Shown one piece after another: positions 17,342 to 26,721 of a stretch of 64,000 bases of DNA (its first letter is position 1; the number at the start of each line of letters is the position of its first letter). The translations under genes were made by a program, and so were the position numbers. Origin of the DNA: Lysinibacillus xylanilyticus (GTDB taxonomy: Bacteria > Bacillota > Bacilli > Bacillales_A > Planococcaceae); NCBI RefSeq assembly GCF_001708185.1, contig NZ_MDDN01000016.1, positions 1 to 64,000 on the forward strand. The letters run 5' to 3'. The notes under the pieces are model-generated. The model saw only the letters and a program-made list of their open reading frames with translations. It searched no databases and was not told the origin of the DNA.

Positions 17342-19015
17342 TTGTCCACAAAAGACAATATATTATCTATTTTCGCCTTAGGTGGCATTAATGAGATTGG
17401 AAAGAATATGTATGTAGTACAGTATGGGAATGATATTTTAATTATCGACTGCGGCGCTAAGTTTCCAGACGAAAGCTTACTAGGTATCGATTTAATAATT
17501 CCTGATATTACGTACCTACAAGAAAATAAAGAAAAGATTAGAGCATTAATCGTGACACATGGACATGAGGACCATATTGGTGGTATCCCTTATCTCCTAA
17601 AAAAGATAAATGTTCCTATTTATGCGACACGTTTTACGCTTGGCTTAATCGAGTTAAAGCTAAAAGAACATAAGCTTTTACGAGAGACCGATTTAATAGA
17701 AATTCATTCCGATTCATCACTAAATTTAGGACAAACTGATGTTAGTTTCTTTAGAACAAACCATAGTATACCTGATTGCTTAGGAATCGTTATTAATACA
17801 CCTGAAGGAAATGTGGTCCACACTGGCGATTTTAAATTTGATTTAACCCCTGTCAATAATCAGTTTGCAGATATTCATAAGATGTCTGATATAGGATCTG
17901 AAGGCGTGCTAGTCCTTATTTCTGAAAGTACGAATGCCGAACGACCTGGATTAACTCCTTCAGAGAAGCTTGTCGGTCATCATATTGAAGATGCATTTTT
18001 ACATGCCGAGCGTAAAATCGTTATCTCTACTTTCGCTTCTAATGTTAATCGCATACAGCAAATTGTAAATGCTACGATTGCTACAAATAGAAAGCTTGCA
18101 TTGCTTGGACGTAGTATGGTGAATGTTGTAGATGTTGCACTTGAACGAGGCTATTTAAACATTCCAGAGGATATGTTAATAGATGCACGTGAGGTAAAGT
18201 ATCTCCCACCTGAAGAAGTAGTTGTACTATGTACGGGTAGTCAGGGTGAGCCATTAGCTGCACTTTCTCGCCTAGCAAATGGCAATCATCGCGAAGTCAA
18301 AATTTTACCTGATGATACAGTTATTTTAGCTTCATCCCCTATCCCAGGGAATGAGAAGGGTGTTTCACGGATCGTCGATAATTTGTTCCAGTTAGGTGCG
18401 AAGGTTATTTATGGCTCTTCTAGTCATACAGGTATGCACGTTTCAGGTCATGGTCACCAGGAAGATTTAAAACTAATGCTGACGCTCATGAAGCCCAAAT
18501 TTTTCATTCCGATTCATGGTGAATTCCGTATGTTACATCAGCATCGTTTGCTAGCTGAGTCCGTCGGTGTTAAAAGAGGGCATACGTTTATTATGAAAAA
18601 TGGGGATGTTGTTGATATTGAAAATGCAATGGCTAGGCAAACGCGTAAAATCCCTTCAGGTGATACGTATGTCGACGGTATCGGTATTGGTGAAGTCGAA
18701 GGAATCGTCTTACGAGATCGCAAACAGCTGTCAGAAGACGGTATGCTTGTTATCGTTATAACACTTAATAAAATAGATGGTGCCTTTATTTCAGAACCAG
18801 ATACAATTTCGCGGGGCTTTGTTTATGCCAAAGACTTTGAGGAGCTGTTAACGAAAGTAAATATTCTCGTCAAAGAAACGATTAATGAACTTCAGGAAGA
18901 AAGTAAGCAGCCAATCCATGTCTTAAAAAGAGAAATCAAAAGAGCAGTCGGTCAATATCTATTTACACAAACAAAAAGAAAACCAATGATTTTACCTATA
19001 ATTATCGATATTTAA
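17342..19015 (+). CDS. Ribonuclease J (J1-type)
   Basis: Metallo-beta-lactamase/beta-CASP ribonuclease of 557 residues, the usual length. It carries the intact catalytic motif THGHEDHIGG (near residue 73), HTGDFKFD, the beta-CASP motifs SGHGHQEDL and FIPIHGEFRML, and a C-terminal domain with LKREIKRAVGQYL. The intact HxHxDH favours the active J1 type over J2. The start is TTG, with AGGAGGGG six nt upstream; the nearby ATG is out of frame. Bacillaceae usually carry rnjA elsewhere, so this may be a paralogue rather than the main enzyme. Monocistronic. Confidence 0.9.
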   Translation: MSTKDNILSIFALGGINEIGKNMYVVQYGNDILIIDCGAKFPDESLLGIDLIIPDITYLQENKEKIRALIVTHGHEDHIGGIPYLLKKINVPIYATRFTLGLIELKLKEHKLLRETDLIEIHSDSSLNLGQTDVSFFRTNHSIPDCLGIVINTPEGNVVHTGDFKFDLTPVNNQFADIHKMSDIGSEGVLVLISESTNAERPGLTPSEKLVGHHIEDAFLHAERKIVISTFASNVNRIQQIVNATIATNRKLALLGRSMVNVVDVALERGYLNIPEDMLIDAREVKYLPPEEVVVLCTGSQGEPLAALSRLANGNHREVKILPDDTVILASSPIPGNEKGVSRIVDNLFQLGAKVIYGSSSHTGMHVSGHGHQEDLKLMLTLMKPKFFIPIHGEFRMLHQHRLLAESVGVKRGHTFIMKNGDVVDIENAMARQTRKIPSGDTYVDGIGIGEVEGIVLRDRKQLSEDGMLVIVITLNKIDGAFISEPDTISRGFVYAKDFEELLTKVNILVKETINELQEESKQPIHVLKREIKRAVGQYLFTQTKRKPMILPIIIDI

Positions 19016-19057
19016 AAAAGTCGGTGTGAAGGTTCTTTTCCCCTTTTGCACCGACTA
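19016..19057 (+). terminator. Terminator after the RNase J gene
   Basis: AGTCGGTG and CACCGACT form a stem around a T/C-rich loop directly after the stop. The 3' side has only a modest T-run. Confidence 0.6.
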
Positions 19058-19152
19058 AATTCATTTTATAAACATTAACTGCTCCTAAAAGCCCCAATTG
19101 ATACAGATTTATCAAAGAAATTAGTTTTTACTTTCGGATTACTCCATCTTTT

Positions 19153-19809
19153 TTAAAGTTCAGACCCGTGCATTTCTTTGTAAAGCTCTCCCTTAAATAT
19201 TTTATGAAGCATAACATCGTAAAAATAATGAACCTGATTGAATCCATGCTGTAAATGTTGCGAGTGATTTTCTATTTGCCTAGAAAATTTGTCAAAATGC
19301 TGTGGTAGTCCTTCTACTGCGGTTATCAATGATTCTTTATTTTTTAATAAAAGCGGTATCGTATTTAAAAGCTGTACCACTTTATGTTGGATATCAATCA
19401 TCGGAATATCAATAAGTATATGATACAAATGATGCCATTCTTTGATTGGATACCAACTGAGAAAATGCAATAAATAATCACTTAAAATAATCGTTTCATT
19501 TGGCATAATAGCCACGACATCATTTGCAATACATACTTCATTTTCACATTGATATATAGATTTATTCGTTTCCTTCAAATGAGCTCTCGTAAGAATGATC
19601 GTTTTAGCTGGTACTGGTGCACACTTTAAACATTTATTAAATATCATATTAATCTTTGGTACTTGTTCAATATCACCATTTAGCATTAACTGTTTTAAAT
19701 ATTCTGCTGTCACTAAGGGCAATCCGACATTTGTAAAATACTCCTCCCTCGGTACTATTTTTCCCTCTTTTATTTTAGCAACTTCATCTAGTCGATAACG
19801 CTTTACCAT
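19153..19809 (-). CDS. Orphan HsdS-like protein (single target-recognition half)
   Basis: About 218 residues resembling half of a type I restriction specificity subunit. The N-terminal strand RYRLDEVAKIKEGKIVPREEY and VTAEYLKQL recall the start of a target-recognition domain. The segment IDIPMIDIQHKVVQLLNTIP followed by LLLKNKESLITAVEGL matches the IPLP..EQ..IV..L.....L helix that ends such domains. There are no hsdM or hsdR genes nearby. GGAGG eight nt before the ATG sets the start. It may be a stand-alone DNA-binding relic. Similarity is by pattern only, and the function is unknown. Confidence 0.55.
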   Translation of the reverse strand: MVKRYRLDEVAKIKEGKIVPREEYFTNVGLPLVTAEYLKQLMLNGDIEQVPKINMIFNKCLKCAPVPAKTIILTRAHLKETNKSIYQCENEVCIANDVVAIMPNETIILSDYLLHFLSWYPIKEWHHLYHILIDIPMIDIQHKVVQLLNTIPLLLKNKESLITAVEGLPQHFDKFSRQIENHSQHLQHGFNQVHYFYDVMLHKIFKGELYKEMHGSEL

Positions 19810-20021
19810 GCCTGAATCCTCCAATCCTTAACTTAGTTATGTATAACCAAAATAAGCCACTGAAGAATCATCAACACTATTTTCCACGAACTTTTTTCCT
19901 TAATAAAATCTTCCTACCCACAATTGTACCATTTTACAATAACATTTTCTCTATTATACCACTATAATAGTATAGGCATTTTTAATTTTTTTCACTAGCT
20001 TTTTACATAGAGGTGAATCAT

Positions 20022-20411
20022 ATGTCAGACTTTTTAAAGCTAGTAGGTGAACAGCTCCGTATTATTAGGGTTTCCAAAGGGCTTAGTCAAGAAGAAGTGG
20101 CTGAAAGAACGGGGAAGTTAGGTTTTAGTAAAGGACGAATCTCAAATATTGAACATGGGCAATCTAATATCACATTGAGCACTTTAGAAACGCTGATGAA
20201 AGCATTAGACATTGCCCCTGAGGAACTTTTTAATTTTCAAAAATTATCTGGTGTTACTGATATTAAAGAAAAGAACATCATGCTTGACATACATCGTTCC
20301 GTATTAAGGGAGCGTAATTTAGACGAGGTAAAATACGTAGTACGCATTACAAAGGATTTTTTAGATACGATCGATTCACAATCAAAGAAAAACAGCTCCA
20401 ATAGTCAATGA
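20022..20411 (+). CDS. XRE-family transcriptional regulator
   Basis: A 129-residue DNA-binding protein. An N-terminal helix-turn-helix (residues 6-65) has LRIIRVSKGLSQEEVAERTG, then GRISNIEHGQSNITLSTLE, ending ALDIAPEELF. A C-terminal helical segment of about 50 residues probably dimerises. Start set by AGAGGTG six nt before the ATG; a GTG three codons upstream overlaps this site. It is divergent from the HsdS-like gene, with about 210 bp of AT-rich shared upstream DNA. Target genes cannot be inferred. Confidence 0.88.
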   Translation: MSDFLKLVGEQLRIIRVSKGLSQEEVAERTGKLGFSKGRISNIEHGQSNITLSTLETLMKALDIAPEELFNFQKLSGVTDIKEKNIMLDIHRSVLRERNLDEVKYVVRITKDFLDTIDSQSKKNSSNSQ

Positions 20412-20426
20412 CGTTGGAGCTGTTTT
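20394..20426 (+). terminator. Terminator overlapping the end of the XRE gene
   Basis: CAGCTCCAA and TTGGAGCTG form a stem around the stop codon region, followed by TTTTG. Confidence 0.7.
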
Positions 20427-20461
20427 GACGTCTACCTACAAATTCCTTTTTTACTTTTTCT

Positions 20462-20508
20462 AGCTCATCGCCATAACGTGTGGTTCCACAACTTTTGGTG
20501 AAGAGCTT
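20462..20508. mobile_element. Minimal MITE-like copy: both ends only, foldable
   Basis: AGCTCATCGCCATAACGTG joined almost directly to ACAACTTTTGGTGAAGAGCT. The two ends of the dispersed element are fused with nearly all the interior deleted. The result is a hairpin followed by TTTTTT, so this copy may also act as a terminator for plus-strand transcripts. Confidence 0.65.
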
Positions 20509-20545
20509 TTTTCTTTCATTTGACTTTCCCTTATTTTGTCCATAT

Positions 20546-20584
20546 AAAAAATCCATTTAGTCTACACCAAATGGATTTTTTTCT
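20546..20584. terminator. Bidirectional terminator after the radical SAM gene
   Basis: AAATCCATTTAG and its near-complement CAAATGGATTT form a stem with A/T runs on both sides, at the stop of the radical SAM gene. Confidence 0.75.
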
Positions 20585-21459
20585 TACATTCCAAACTTTT
20601 GACGATAGCCGCATTTTCTACATAGCTCTTCTACGGCCTCTCTTCGTGAAAATCCGTCGACAATATTGTTTGCACGCTCACCCTGAACAATGTCAGTGAA
20701 GGATTTCTCGTTCACATTCCCCAAATTAATAACGCCCTCACCATCAAGACAGCACGGCACTACTGTACCATCCACAAGAATAGCTGCTTGGCTTCGAAGT
20801 GCATGGCAAAAGCCTTTTCCTTCATCCTCAGGCTCAAGCAAGCTTGGCCATCTGAATTCATGATCCTGATTTAAATAAATATTATTAGCAATCTTCACGC
20901 CTTTACCGGGCTGTACTGTTTCTTCGATACGATAATCAAGATTATATTCATTTTCTAAAATATTGAGCGTTTCCCTATTTCTTCTCGCTGCAATATCCGA
21001 TACATGATCCTTTTGTAAATTCCATAAACGATATGAAATAATCGTATTATATTCTCTCGCAGCACGAACAAAATCCAATATATCCCCTAAATATTTCTCA
21101 CGATTCTCCGACCCCTCATGACCATCGAAACTATGTAAAGAGAAATTAATTTGGCGTAAGGCTGGTTTCCCTAATATCTTTTCACGATTCTTTTTAATCA
21201 GTGTACCATTCGTTGTAATATTAACTTTAAAACCTTTCTCATGAGCTGCGTCAAGAAGCTGATCAATACGTGGATGTAAAAGCGGTTCCCCTTTTACATG
21301 CAAATAAATATATTTCGTGTGAGGACGTATTTCATCCAAGATTTTATTAAATTGTTCCACTTTAATAAGTCCCTTTGCACGAGCCGTTGGAGGACAAAAG
21401 CTACATGCTAAATTACAGACACTCGTTATTTCTATATAAACTTTTTTAAATGTTCTCAA
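20584..21459 (-). CDS. Radical SAM/SPASM-domain protein
   Basis: A 291-residue radical S-adenosylmethionine enzyme. The CxxxCxxC [4Fe-4S] motif is CNLACSFC (residues 15-22), followed by the GEP motif (KGEPLLHPR) and TTNGTLI. The C-terminal region has cysteines typical of a SPASM auxiliary cluster: GKGFCHAL, VPCCLDGEG and ELCRKCGYRQKFG. SPASM proteins modify peptides, proteins or nucleotides; no precursor peptide gene is seen nearby, so the substrate is unknown. Single gene ending at a strong terminator, with a dispersed repeat upstream. Confidence 0.87.
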   Translation of the reverse strand: MRTFKKVYIEITSVCNLACSFCPPTARAKGLIKVEQFNKILDEIRPHTKYIYLHVKGEPLLHPRIDQLLDAAHEKGFKVNITTNGTLIKKNREKILGKPALRQINFSLHSFDGHEGSENREKYLGDILDFVRAAREYNTIISYRLWNLQKDHVSDIAARRNRETLNILENEYNLDYRIEETVQPGKGVKIANNIYLNQDHEFRWPSLLEPEDEGKGFCHALRSQAAILVDGTVVPCCLDGEGVINLGNVNEKSFTDIVQGERANNIVDGFSRREAVEELCRKCGYRQKFGM

Positions 21460-21571
21460 CGTTGATTCACCGTTCCAGTTCTATAATTATTAAAACTCTA
21501 TTCATTTTAACAAATTTTACGATAAGGAACAGCCTTTCAGTCTCCATCCCTTGCATTATTTATATCTCTCA

Positions 21572-21690
21572 AGGCTCATCACCATAACGTGTGAGATAGA
21601 GGAGCGAAGGCTAAAATCATCACGTCCTTTGATAACGCCTTCGCGCAAAAACAGTCGGAACAGTAATCACCCCCAGATTATGGCGATGAA
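21572..21690. mobile_element. MITE-like element, fold-back copy (two left ends)
   Basis: Left end GGCTCATCACCATAACGTG at one side. At the other side is the complement of the same left end: AGTCGGAACAGTAATCACCC then ATTATGGCGATGAATC. Unlike other copies it is two left ends facing each other, enclosing GCGAAGG and CCTTCGC arms. Confidence 0.6.
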
Positions 21691-21713
21691 TCTTTATGTA
21701 AGACTGTTAAAAA

Positions 21714-21766
21714 TTAAAACTTCTATCTGCAGCAATTTTTCATTGTAGCAGATAGAAGTTTTTATC
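21714..21766. terminator. Strong bidirectional terminator after spoVR
   Basis: AAACTTCTATCTGC and GCAGATAGAAGTTT form a 14-bp stem with A- and T-rich flanks, about 40 bp past the spoVR stop. Confidence 0.8.
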
Positions 21767-21804
21767 TTCATTATTGGTGAAAGCCGAGTGTCTGCTCTTT
21801 CACC

Positions 21805-23208
21805 TCACACATTACGTTTATAATTTTTTGTACCATCATATGAATACAGCATTGGCTTTCCATCCACATATGTTTCTAAATGAACAGGACGACCCCATAG
21901 CTGATAAATATATGGCAAAACGTTTTCTAAATAGCGTGGATCTAGCTCCATTCCCTCATACCCATGCAATAAATAGAGCTCTCCGTTACGCAGGTAATCG
22001 CCATTTTTAACAACGATATATGGGAACCCCCCGTTTACACGCATCGATACGAGCTGATCTCGTACCATTTCATGATCCTTATCTGTAATACGATACTCAT
22101 TGCCCTTCTTCTGGAACAAATAAAGATCCTCTTGCTTTGTTAAATCCTTCGTTAAATAGTTGCGAATAAAGGAGATATCCGACTCTATCTCTCTTACCTC
22201 AAACATTTTCTCTCGACCTGAGTTCGGTTGAACCCCTAACTTTATCATCTCTTCCGTTGGATGATTATAGCGATGTTCAATATCCTCAAAAATTTTCACG
22301 CCAAGGTAATAAGGATTAATGGATGTTTTTGAAGGCTGCACAACACCTGCATTTAATTTTGCATATTCAATCGTCTCCGCTGTTGTTAGCTTAAGCTCAC
22401 GCATTATACGTTGGTGCCAAAAGGAAGCCCAGCCCTCATTCATAATTTTCGTCTCTAATTGTGGCCAAAAATAAAGCATTTCCTCACGCATCATCGTTAA
22501 TATATCTCGCTGCCAGTCCTCCAGTTCTCGACTATGCTCCTCTAAAAATAGCAATAAATCTTTTTCGGGTCTTGACGGGAAGTTCTTTATTTTTCGCCTT
22601 ATCAATTTATATTCTTTTTCCTTATCATCTAAACGCCATAGATCATCATACGGTGATTTTGCTGGGAGAATTTCCTCTTCAGATTCTACCTCCGTATTCC
22701 AAGACAATTTTGGTCGTAAAAGGGATGGGTCGATATGCTCCTGAATCGCTAAAACAGCATCTAAAAACTGTTCGACCTCATCCTTTCCATATTCCCTTTC
22801 GTACCCAGCTATCCGTTCAGCTGTTGCAGTCATGCTCTCCACCATATCTCTTCTAGTATTGGAGAAGCGTACATTATTTTTAAAGAAATCACAGTGCGCT
22901 AATACATGCGCAATAATTAACTTATTTTGTGTTAACGTATTTGTATCAAGTAAAAATGCATAGCATGGATTTGAGTTAATGACTAGCTCATAAATTTGGC
23001 TTAGCCCTAAATCATATTGAAGCTTCATTTTATGAAATTGTTTGCCAAAGCTCCAATGCGAAAATCGAGTAGGCATACCATATGCGCCAAAGGTATAAAT
23101 AATATCTGCTGGACAAATTTCATAGCGCATTGGAAAGAAATCTAAGCCAAAGCTTGAGGCAATTTCTGTAATTTCATCAATTGCTCGTTGAAGCTCTTTC
23201 ATTTCCAT
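21805..23208 (-). CDS. spoVR: Stage V sporulation protein R
   Basis: SpoVR-family protein of 467 residues (B. subtilis SpoVR is 468), involved in spore cortex formation through an undefined mechanism. Conserved blocks include [21 protein letters not shown] near the N-terminus, [27 protein letters not shown] and [13 protein letters not shown]. The ATG after GGGAGGGGGCGG is chosen; it removes an eight-codon upstream extension reading through the ribosome binding site. It follows yhbH and prkA on the same strand, a trio whose relatives are also linked in other bacteria (ycgB, yeaH and yeaG of E. coli). Confidence 0.95.
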   Translation of the reverse strand: MEMKELQRAIDEITEIASSFGLDFFPMRYEICPADIIYTFGAYGMPTRFSHWSFGKQFHKMKLQYDLGLSQIYELVINSNPCYAFLLDTNTLTQNKLIIAHVLAHCDFFKNNVRFSNTRRDMVESMTATAERIAGYEREYGKDEVEQFLDAVLAIQEHIDPSLLRPKLSWNTEVESEEEILPAKSPYDDLWRLDDKEKEYKLIRRKIKNFPSRPEKDLLLFLEEHSRELEDWQRDILTMMREEMLYFWPQLETKIMNEGWASFWHQRIMRELKLTTAETIEYAKLNAGVVQPSKTSINPYYLGVKIFEDIEHRYNHPTEEMIKLGVQPNSGREKMFEVREIESDISFIRNYLTKDLTKQEDLYLFQKKGNEYRITDKDHEMVRDQLVSMRVNGGFPYIVVKNGDYLRNGELYLLHGYEGMELDPRYLENVLPYIYQLWGRPVHLETYVDGKPMLYSYDGTKNYKRNV

Positions 23209-23265
23209 TTTTCCGCCCCCTCCCTTGAACATGATTACTTACCATAATTCAACTTCGGTCACCAT

Positions 23266-24423
23266 TTAAGGTTCATTTTTTTTAAAAAAGCTCTTTAAAG
23301 CATCGTAAACATCGCCTTTTTTCCTCAAAATATGATACCTAAATTTAGGGTCATCTATTTTTTTGTATGTGTACATAAGTGTAGAAAAGCGATTATGCTG
23401 ATTGACTTCACCATACCCAAACATGCTCGATACGTTCATTAACTCTCCGACTAGCTTCAAGCACTTTTCATTGTCCATTGAAATATTTTCACCATCAGAA
23501 AAATGTACTGGATAAATATTGTAGCGAGCAGGATTATACTTTTCCCGAATTAGGTCTAATGCTTTTATATAGGCAGAGGAGCAAATGGTTCCTCCGCTTT
23601 CTCCCTTCGTGAAAAATTCATCTTCTGTCACTACTTTCGCCTCCGTATGATGTGCAATAAACTCAATTTCTACAGTTCCATACTTTGAGCGTAAAAATTT
23701 CGTCATCCAGAAGAAGAAGCTTCTAGCACAATATTTTTCGAAGGAGCCCATCGAGCCACTTGTATCCATCATCGCAAGAACCACTGCCTTCGATTCAGGT
23801 TTCTCCACTTCATCCCAAGTTTTAAAACGTAGATCCTCATTATGAATCGGCGTAATTTCTGCTTTACCCTGCATCGCATTACGCTTTATCGCATTAAGAA
23901 TTGTGCTCTTTTTATCAACATTCCCCATTAAACCTTTTTTCCGGATATCGTTAAACTCAATTTTTTCCGTTTTAATATCTGCTTTTTCTTTCTGTTGTAA
24001 GTTTGGTAGTTCAAGCTCATTAAATAGCACATTCTGAATTTCTTCAATGCTTACTTCAGCTTCATAATAGTCATGACCTGGCTTGTCACCAGCTTCTTTT
24101 CCTTGACCATTAGCCTGATTGCCTCTGCTAGCATCACGTGCAACCACATCACCTACATTACTATCTCCTTGTCCTTGCCCAACATGCTTGGAATTATCAT
24201 AGTTATATCGAATTTTATATTCATCAAGTGAACGTATAGGAATTTTAATAACCTCTCGACCATTGGACATCACAATACTTTCCTCGCTAACTAAATCAGG
24301 TAAATTATTCTTGATAGCATCTTTCACTTTTTCCATATGACGTTGCTGGTCCTGGTGCCCTTTACGATGGAGGGACCAATTTTCCTGAGAGATGACAAAG
24401 CGTTTATTTTCGTGTTCAGTCAT
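23266..24423 (-). CDS. yhbH: Sporulation protein YhbH (DUF444)
   Basis: A DUF444 protein of 385 residues with a von Willebrand A-like metal-binding fold at the C-terminal side: [15 protein letters not shown] (MIDAS-like DxSxS, near residue 225) and FSDGENIS. The N-terminal half is basic and includes a Gly/Gln/Asp-rich linker around residue 95-125. B. subtilis yhbH is a sigma-E gene required for normal sporulation. GTGAGG sits six nt before the ATG. prkA upstream has its own terminator, so yhbH probably has its own promoter in the 110-bp gap; I cannot identify it with confidence. Confidence 0.94.
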   Translation of the reverse strand: MTEHENKRFVISQENWSLHRKGHQDQQRHMEKVKDAIKNNLPDLVSEESIVMSNGREVIKIPIRSLDEYKIRYNYDNSKHVGQGQGDSNVGDVVARDASRGNQANGQGKEAGDKPGHDYYEAEVSIEEIQNVLFNELELPNLQQKEKADIKTEKIEFNDIRKKGLMGNVDKKSTILNAIKRNAMQGKAEITPIHNEDLRFKTWDEVEKPESKAVVLAMMDTSGSMGSFEKYCARSFFFWMTKFLRSKYGTVEIEFIAHHTEAKVVTEDEFFTKGESGGTICSSAYIKALDLIREKYNPARYNIYPVHFSDGENISMDNEKCLKLVGELMNVSSMFGYGEVNQHNRFSTLMYTYKKIDDPKFRYHILRKKGDVYDALKSFFKKNEP

Positions 24424-24534
24424 TTTTATCCTCACCCATCTATCAAATTTGCTTTTTCTATACTATGCTAGTAATTGGCTTTCTTGAACTTCTTTAGTAA
24501 AATCAATTACACTTCGTTTTTTTAATGAAGATAA

Positions 24535-24564
24535 AAGGAGTGCCCTAAAATGGGACACTCCTAA
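24535..24564 (-). terminator. Terminator after prkA
   Basis: AGGAGTGTCCC and GGGCACTCCT pair around ATTTTA, followed on the minus strand by TTTTATC. Confidence 0.75.
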
Positions 24565-24612
24565 TCACTCCTATCAATAGTCTTCATTTTCCCATTGAAT
24601 AGGTCAAAGCCA

Positions 24613-26508
24613 TTAACGGTTTAACAGACTACCTACATATTGCAATAATTCATTAGCAGACGTTGTATTATAGCCATGTTCATCAACAAGTCTTGCTACA
24701 ACCTCATTAATTTTCTTCAGCTGTGATTCATCCGGCATTTTCGAGGATGTTGTAATTTTTACGACATCCTTGAGATCCGCAAATAGTTTCTTCTGGATTG
24801 CCTCTCGTAATCTTTCATGAGAATTATAGTCAAAACGTTTTCCCTTTCGAGCATACGCAGAAATACGAATTAATATCTCCTCACGAAATGCCTTTTTTGC
24901 ATTTTCCGAGATGCCAATTTGTTCCTCAATAGAGCGCATTAATTTTTCATCAGGATTCATTTCTTCACCAGTCAAAGGATCTAAAATTTTATTTTTATTA
25001 CAAAACGCCTCTACATTATCGAGGTAATTATTCATCAATGTCTTTGCAGACTCTTCATACGAATAAACAAAAGCTTTTTGTACTTCGTTTTTGGCAATAT
25101 CATCATACTCTCTTCGAGCAACTGCAATATAGTTCATATATTTTTCTCGATCTTCCGGAGAGATCGAAGCATGCTGGTCAAGCCCATCCTTTAGTGCTCG
25201 CAGAACATCTAACGCATTAATAGATGGTACCTCTTTTCGGATAATAGCAGAAGAAATACGATTAATAATATACCGTGGATCAATACCGTTCATGCCTTCG
25301 TTTGGAAACTCTTTTTTAAGCTCCTCTAAGTCAACGGAATTAAATCCCTCCACATTTTCTCCGTCGTACAGTCGCATTTTTTTAATAAGATCCACACCTT
25401 GCTTTTTCGGTACTTCAAGTCTTGTTAGAACCGAAAAGATTGCTGCGGCCTTTAATGCATGTGGCGCAATATGAACATGTGACATATCACTTTCTTTAAT
25501 CATTTTTTCGTAAATCAGTTCTTCCTGACTCACTTTTAAGTTATACGGAATCGGCATGACAATAATACGTGAATGCAACGCCTCATTCTTTTTATTTGAA
25601 ATAAATGAACGATATTCCGTTTCGTTTGTATGTGCAACAATTAACTCATCTGCACTAATTAATGCAAATCGACCTGCTTTAAAATTACCTTCCTGTGTTA
25701 AAGACAGTAAATTCCACAAGAATTTTTCATCAAGCTTTAACATTTCTTGGAACTCCATCATACCTCTGTTTGCCTTATTTAGCTCACCGTCAAAGCGATA
25801 AGCACGAGGGTCAGATTCTGAACCAAATTCTCCAATTGTTGAGAAATCAATACTACCTGTTAAATCGGCAATATCCTGTGATTTTGGATCTGATGGCGTA
25901 AATGTTCCTATGCCCACACGTTTGTCTTCAGAAAAAGTAATACGTTCAATCATCACATTTTCAATACGTCCATCGTACTCTTTTTCAAGACGCATCGTAT
26001 TTAAAGGCGATAAACTTCCTTCAATTCGTATACCATACTCCTCATAAAAATCATTACGCAAATGATGTGGAATTAAATGTAGAGGATCTTCATGCATTGG
26101 ACATCCCTTAATGGCGAAAACTGCACCTTCATCTGTTCTCGAAAATTGTTCGAGTCCGCGTTTCAACAAGGTCACTATTGTTGATTTACCACCACTAACT
26201 GGTCCCATTAATAACAAAATACGTTTTCTAACATCCAATCTTCGCGCTGCCGGATGGAAATATTCCTCCACCAGTCTTTCAATTGCTGTTTCAAGCCCAA
26301 AAATTTCTTGCCCAAAAAACTCATACATTTTTTGCCCATCGCGTTCCTCTACACCAGCACTTTTTACCATATTGTAGACGCGTGAATGGGCTGTTTGAGC
26401 AACTTCAGGTCTTTCCTTGATGATATTTAAGTAATCTGCAAATGTACCTTCCCACTTCAGCCGATTTTCTTCTTCGCGATAGCTTTTCACTTTATCTAAA
26501 ATGTTGAT
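24613..26508 (-). CDS. prkA: PrkA AAA+ protein (sporulation), probable ATC start
   Basis: PrkA family: an N-terminal AAA+ domain with Walker A GPVSGGKST (near residue 91), a C-terminal PrkA domain, and sporulation-linked function (described as serine kinase and more recently as an ATP-dependent protease). Homology to B. subtilis PrkA begins at NILDKVKSYREEENRLKWEG, whose first aligned codon is ATC. GGAGGG lies about six nt before it, and starting here gives exactly 631 residues, the length I recall for B. subtilis PrkA. The alternative is an ATG 18 codons upstream with no visible ribosome binding site. Family call is certain; the start is not. Confidence 0.9.
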   Translation of the reverse strand: MNILDKVKSYREEENRLKWEGTFADYLNIIKERPEVAQTAHSRVYNMVKSAGVEERDGQKMYEFFGQEIFGLETAIERLVEEYFHPAARRLDVRKRILLLMGPVSGGKSTIVTLLKRGLEQFSRTDEGAVFAIKGCPMHEDPLHLIPHHLRNDFYEEYGIRIEGSLSPLNTMRLEKEYDGRIENVMIERITFSEDKRVGIGTFTPSDPKSQDIADLTGSIDFSTIGEFGSESDPRAYRFDGELNKANRGMMEFQEMLKLDEKFLWNLLSLTQEGNFKAGRFALISADELIVAHTNETEYRSFISNKKNEALHSRIIVMPIPYNLKVSQEELIYEKMIKESDMSHVHIAPHALKAAAIFSVLTRLEVPKKQGVDLIKKMRLYDGENVEGFNSVDLEELKKEFPNEGMNGIDPRYIINRISSAIIRKEVPSINALDVLRALKDGLDQHASISPEDREKYMNYIAVARREYDDIAKNEVQKAFVYSYEESAKTLMNNYLDNVEAFCNKNKILDPLTGEEMNPDEKLMRSIEEQIGISENAKKAFREEILIRISAYARKGKRFDYNSHERLREAIQKKLFADLKDVVKITTSSKMPDESQLKKINEVVARLVDEHGYNTTSANELLQYVGSLLNR

Positions 26509-26679
26509 AGCCTTCCCTCCATTCAGGGCTTGATTTATAACATAGTATGAAGGAAATGGCATTATGATACCCAATACTTTTTTGCATTCTTTAAAGATTT
26601 CTATGCAAAATGCCTAACTACACCATTTACTAAAGGTTTTTACGTTAAAAAATCATCCTATTACCCTGAATGAAGATAA

Positions 26680-26718
26680 AAAATCCATCTACATTTTGTC
26701 CAGCAGATGGATTAAAAT
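26680..26718 (-). terminator. Terminator after the homospermidine-synthase-like gene
   Basis: AATCCATCTGCTG and its near-complement GTAGATGGATT pair, followed on the minus strand by TTTTTT. It directly precedes the gap to prkA. Confidence 0.75.
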
Positions 26719-26721
26719 TAT

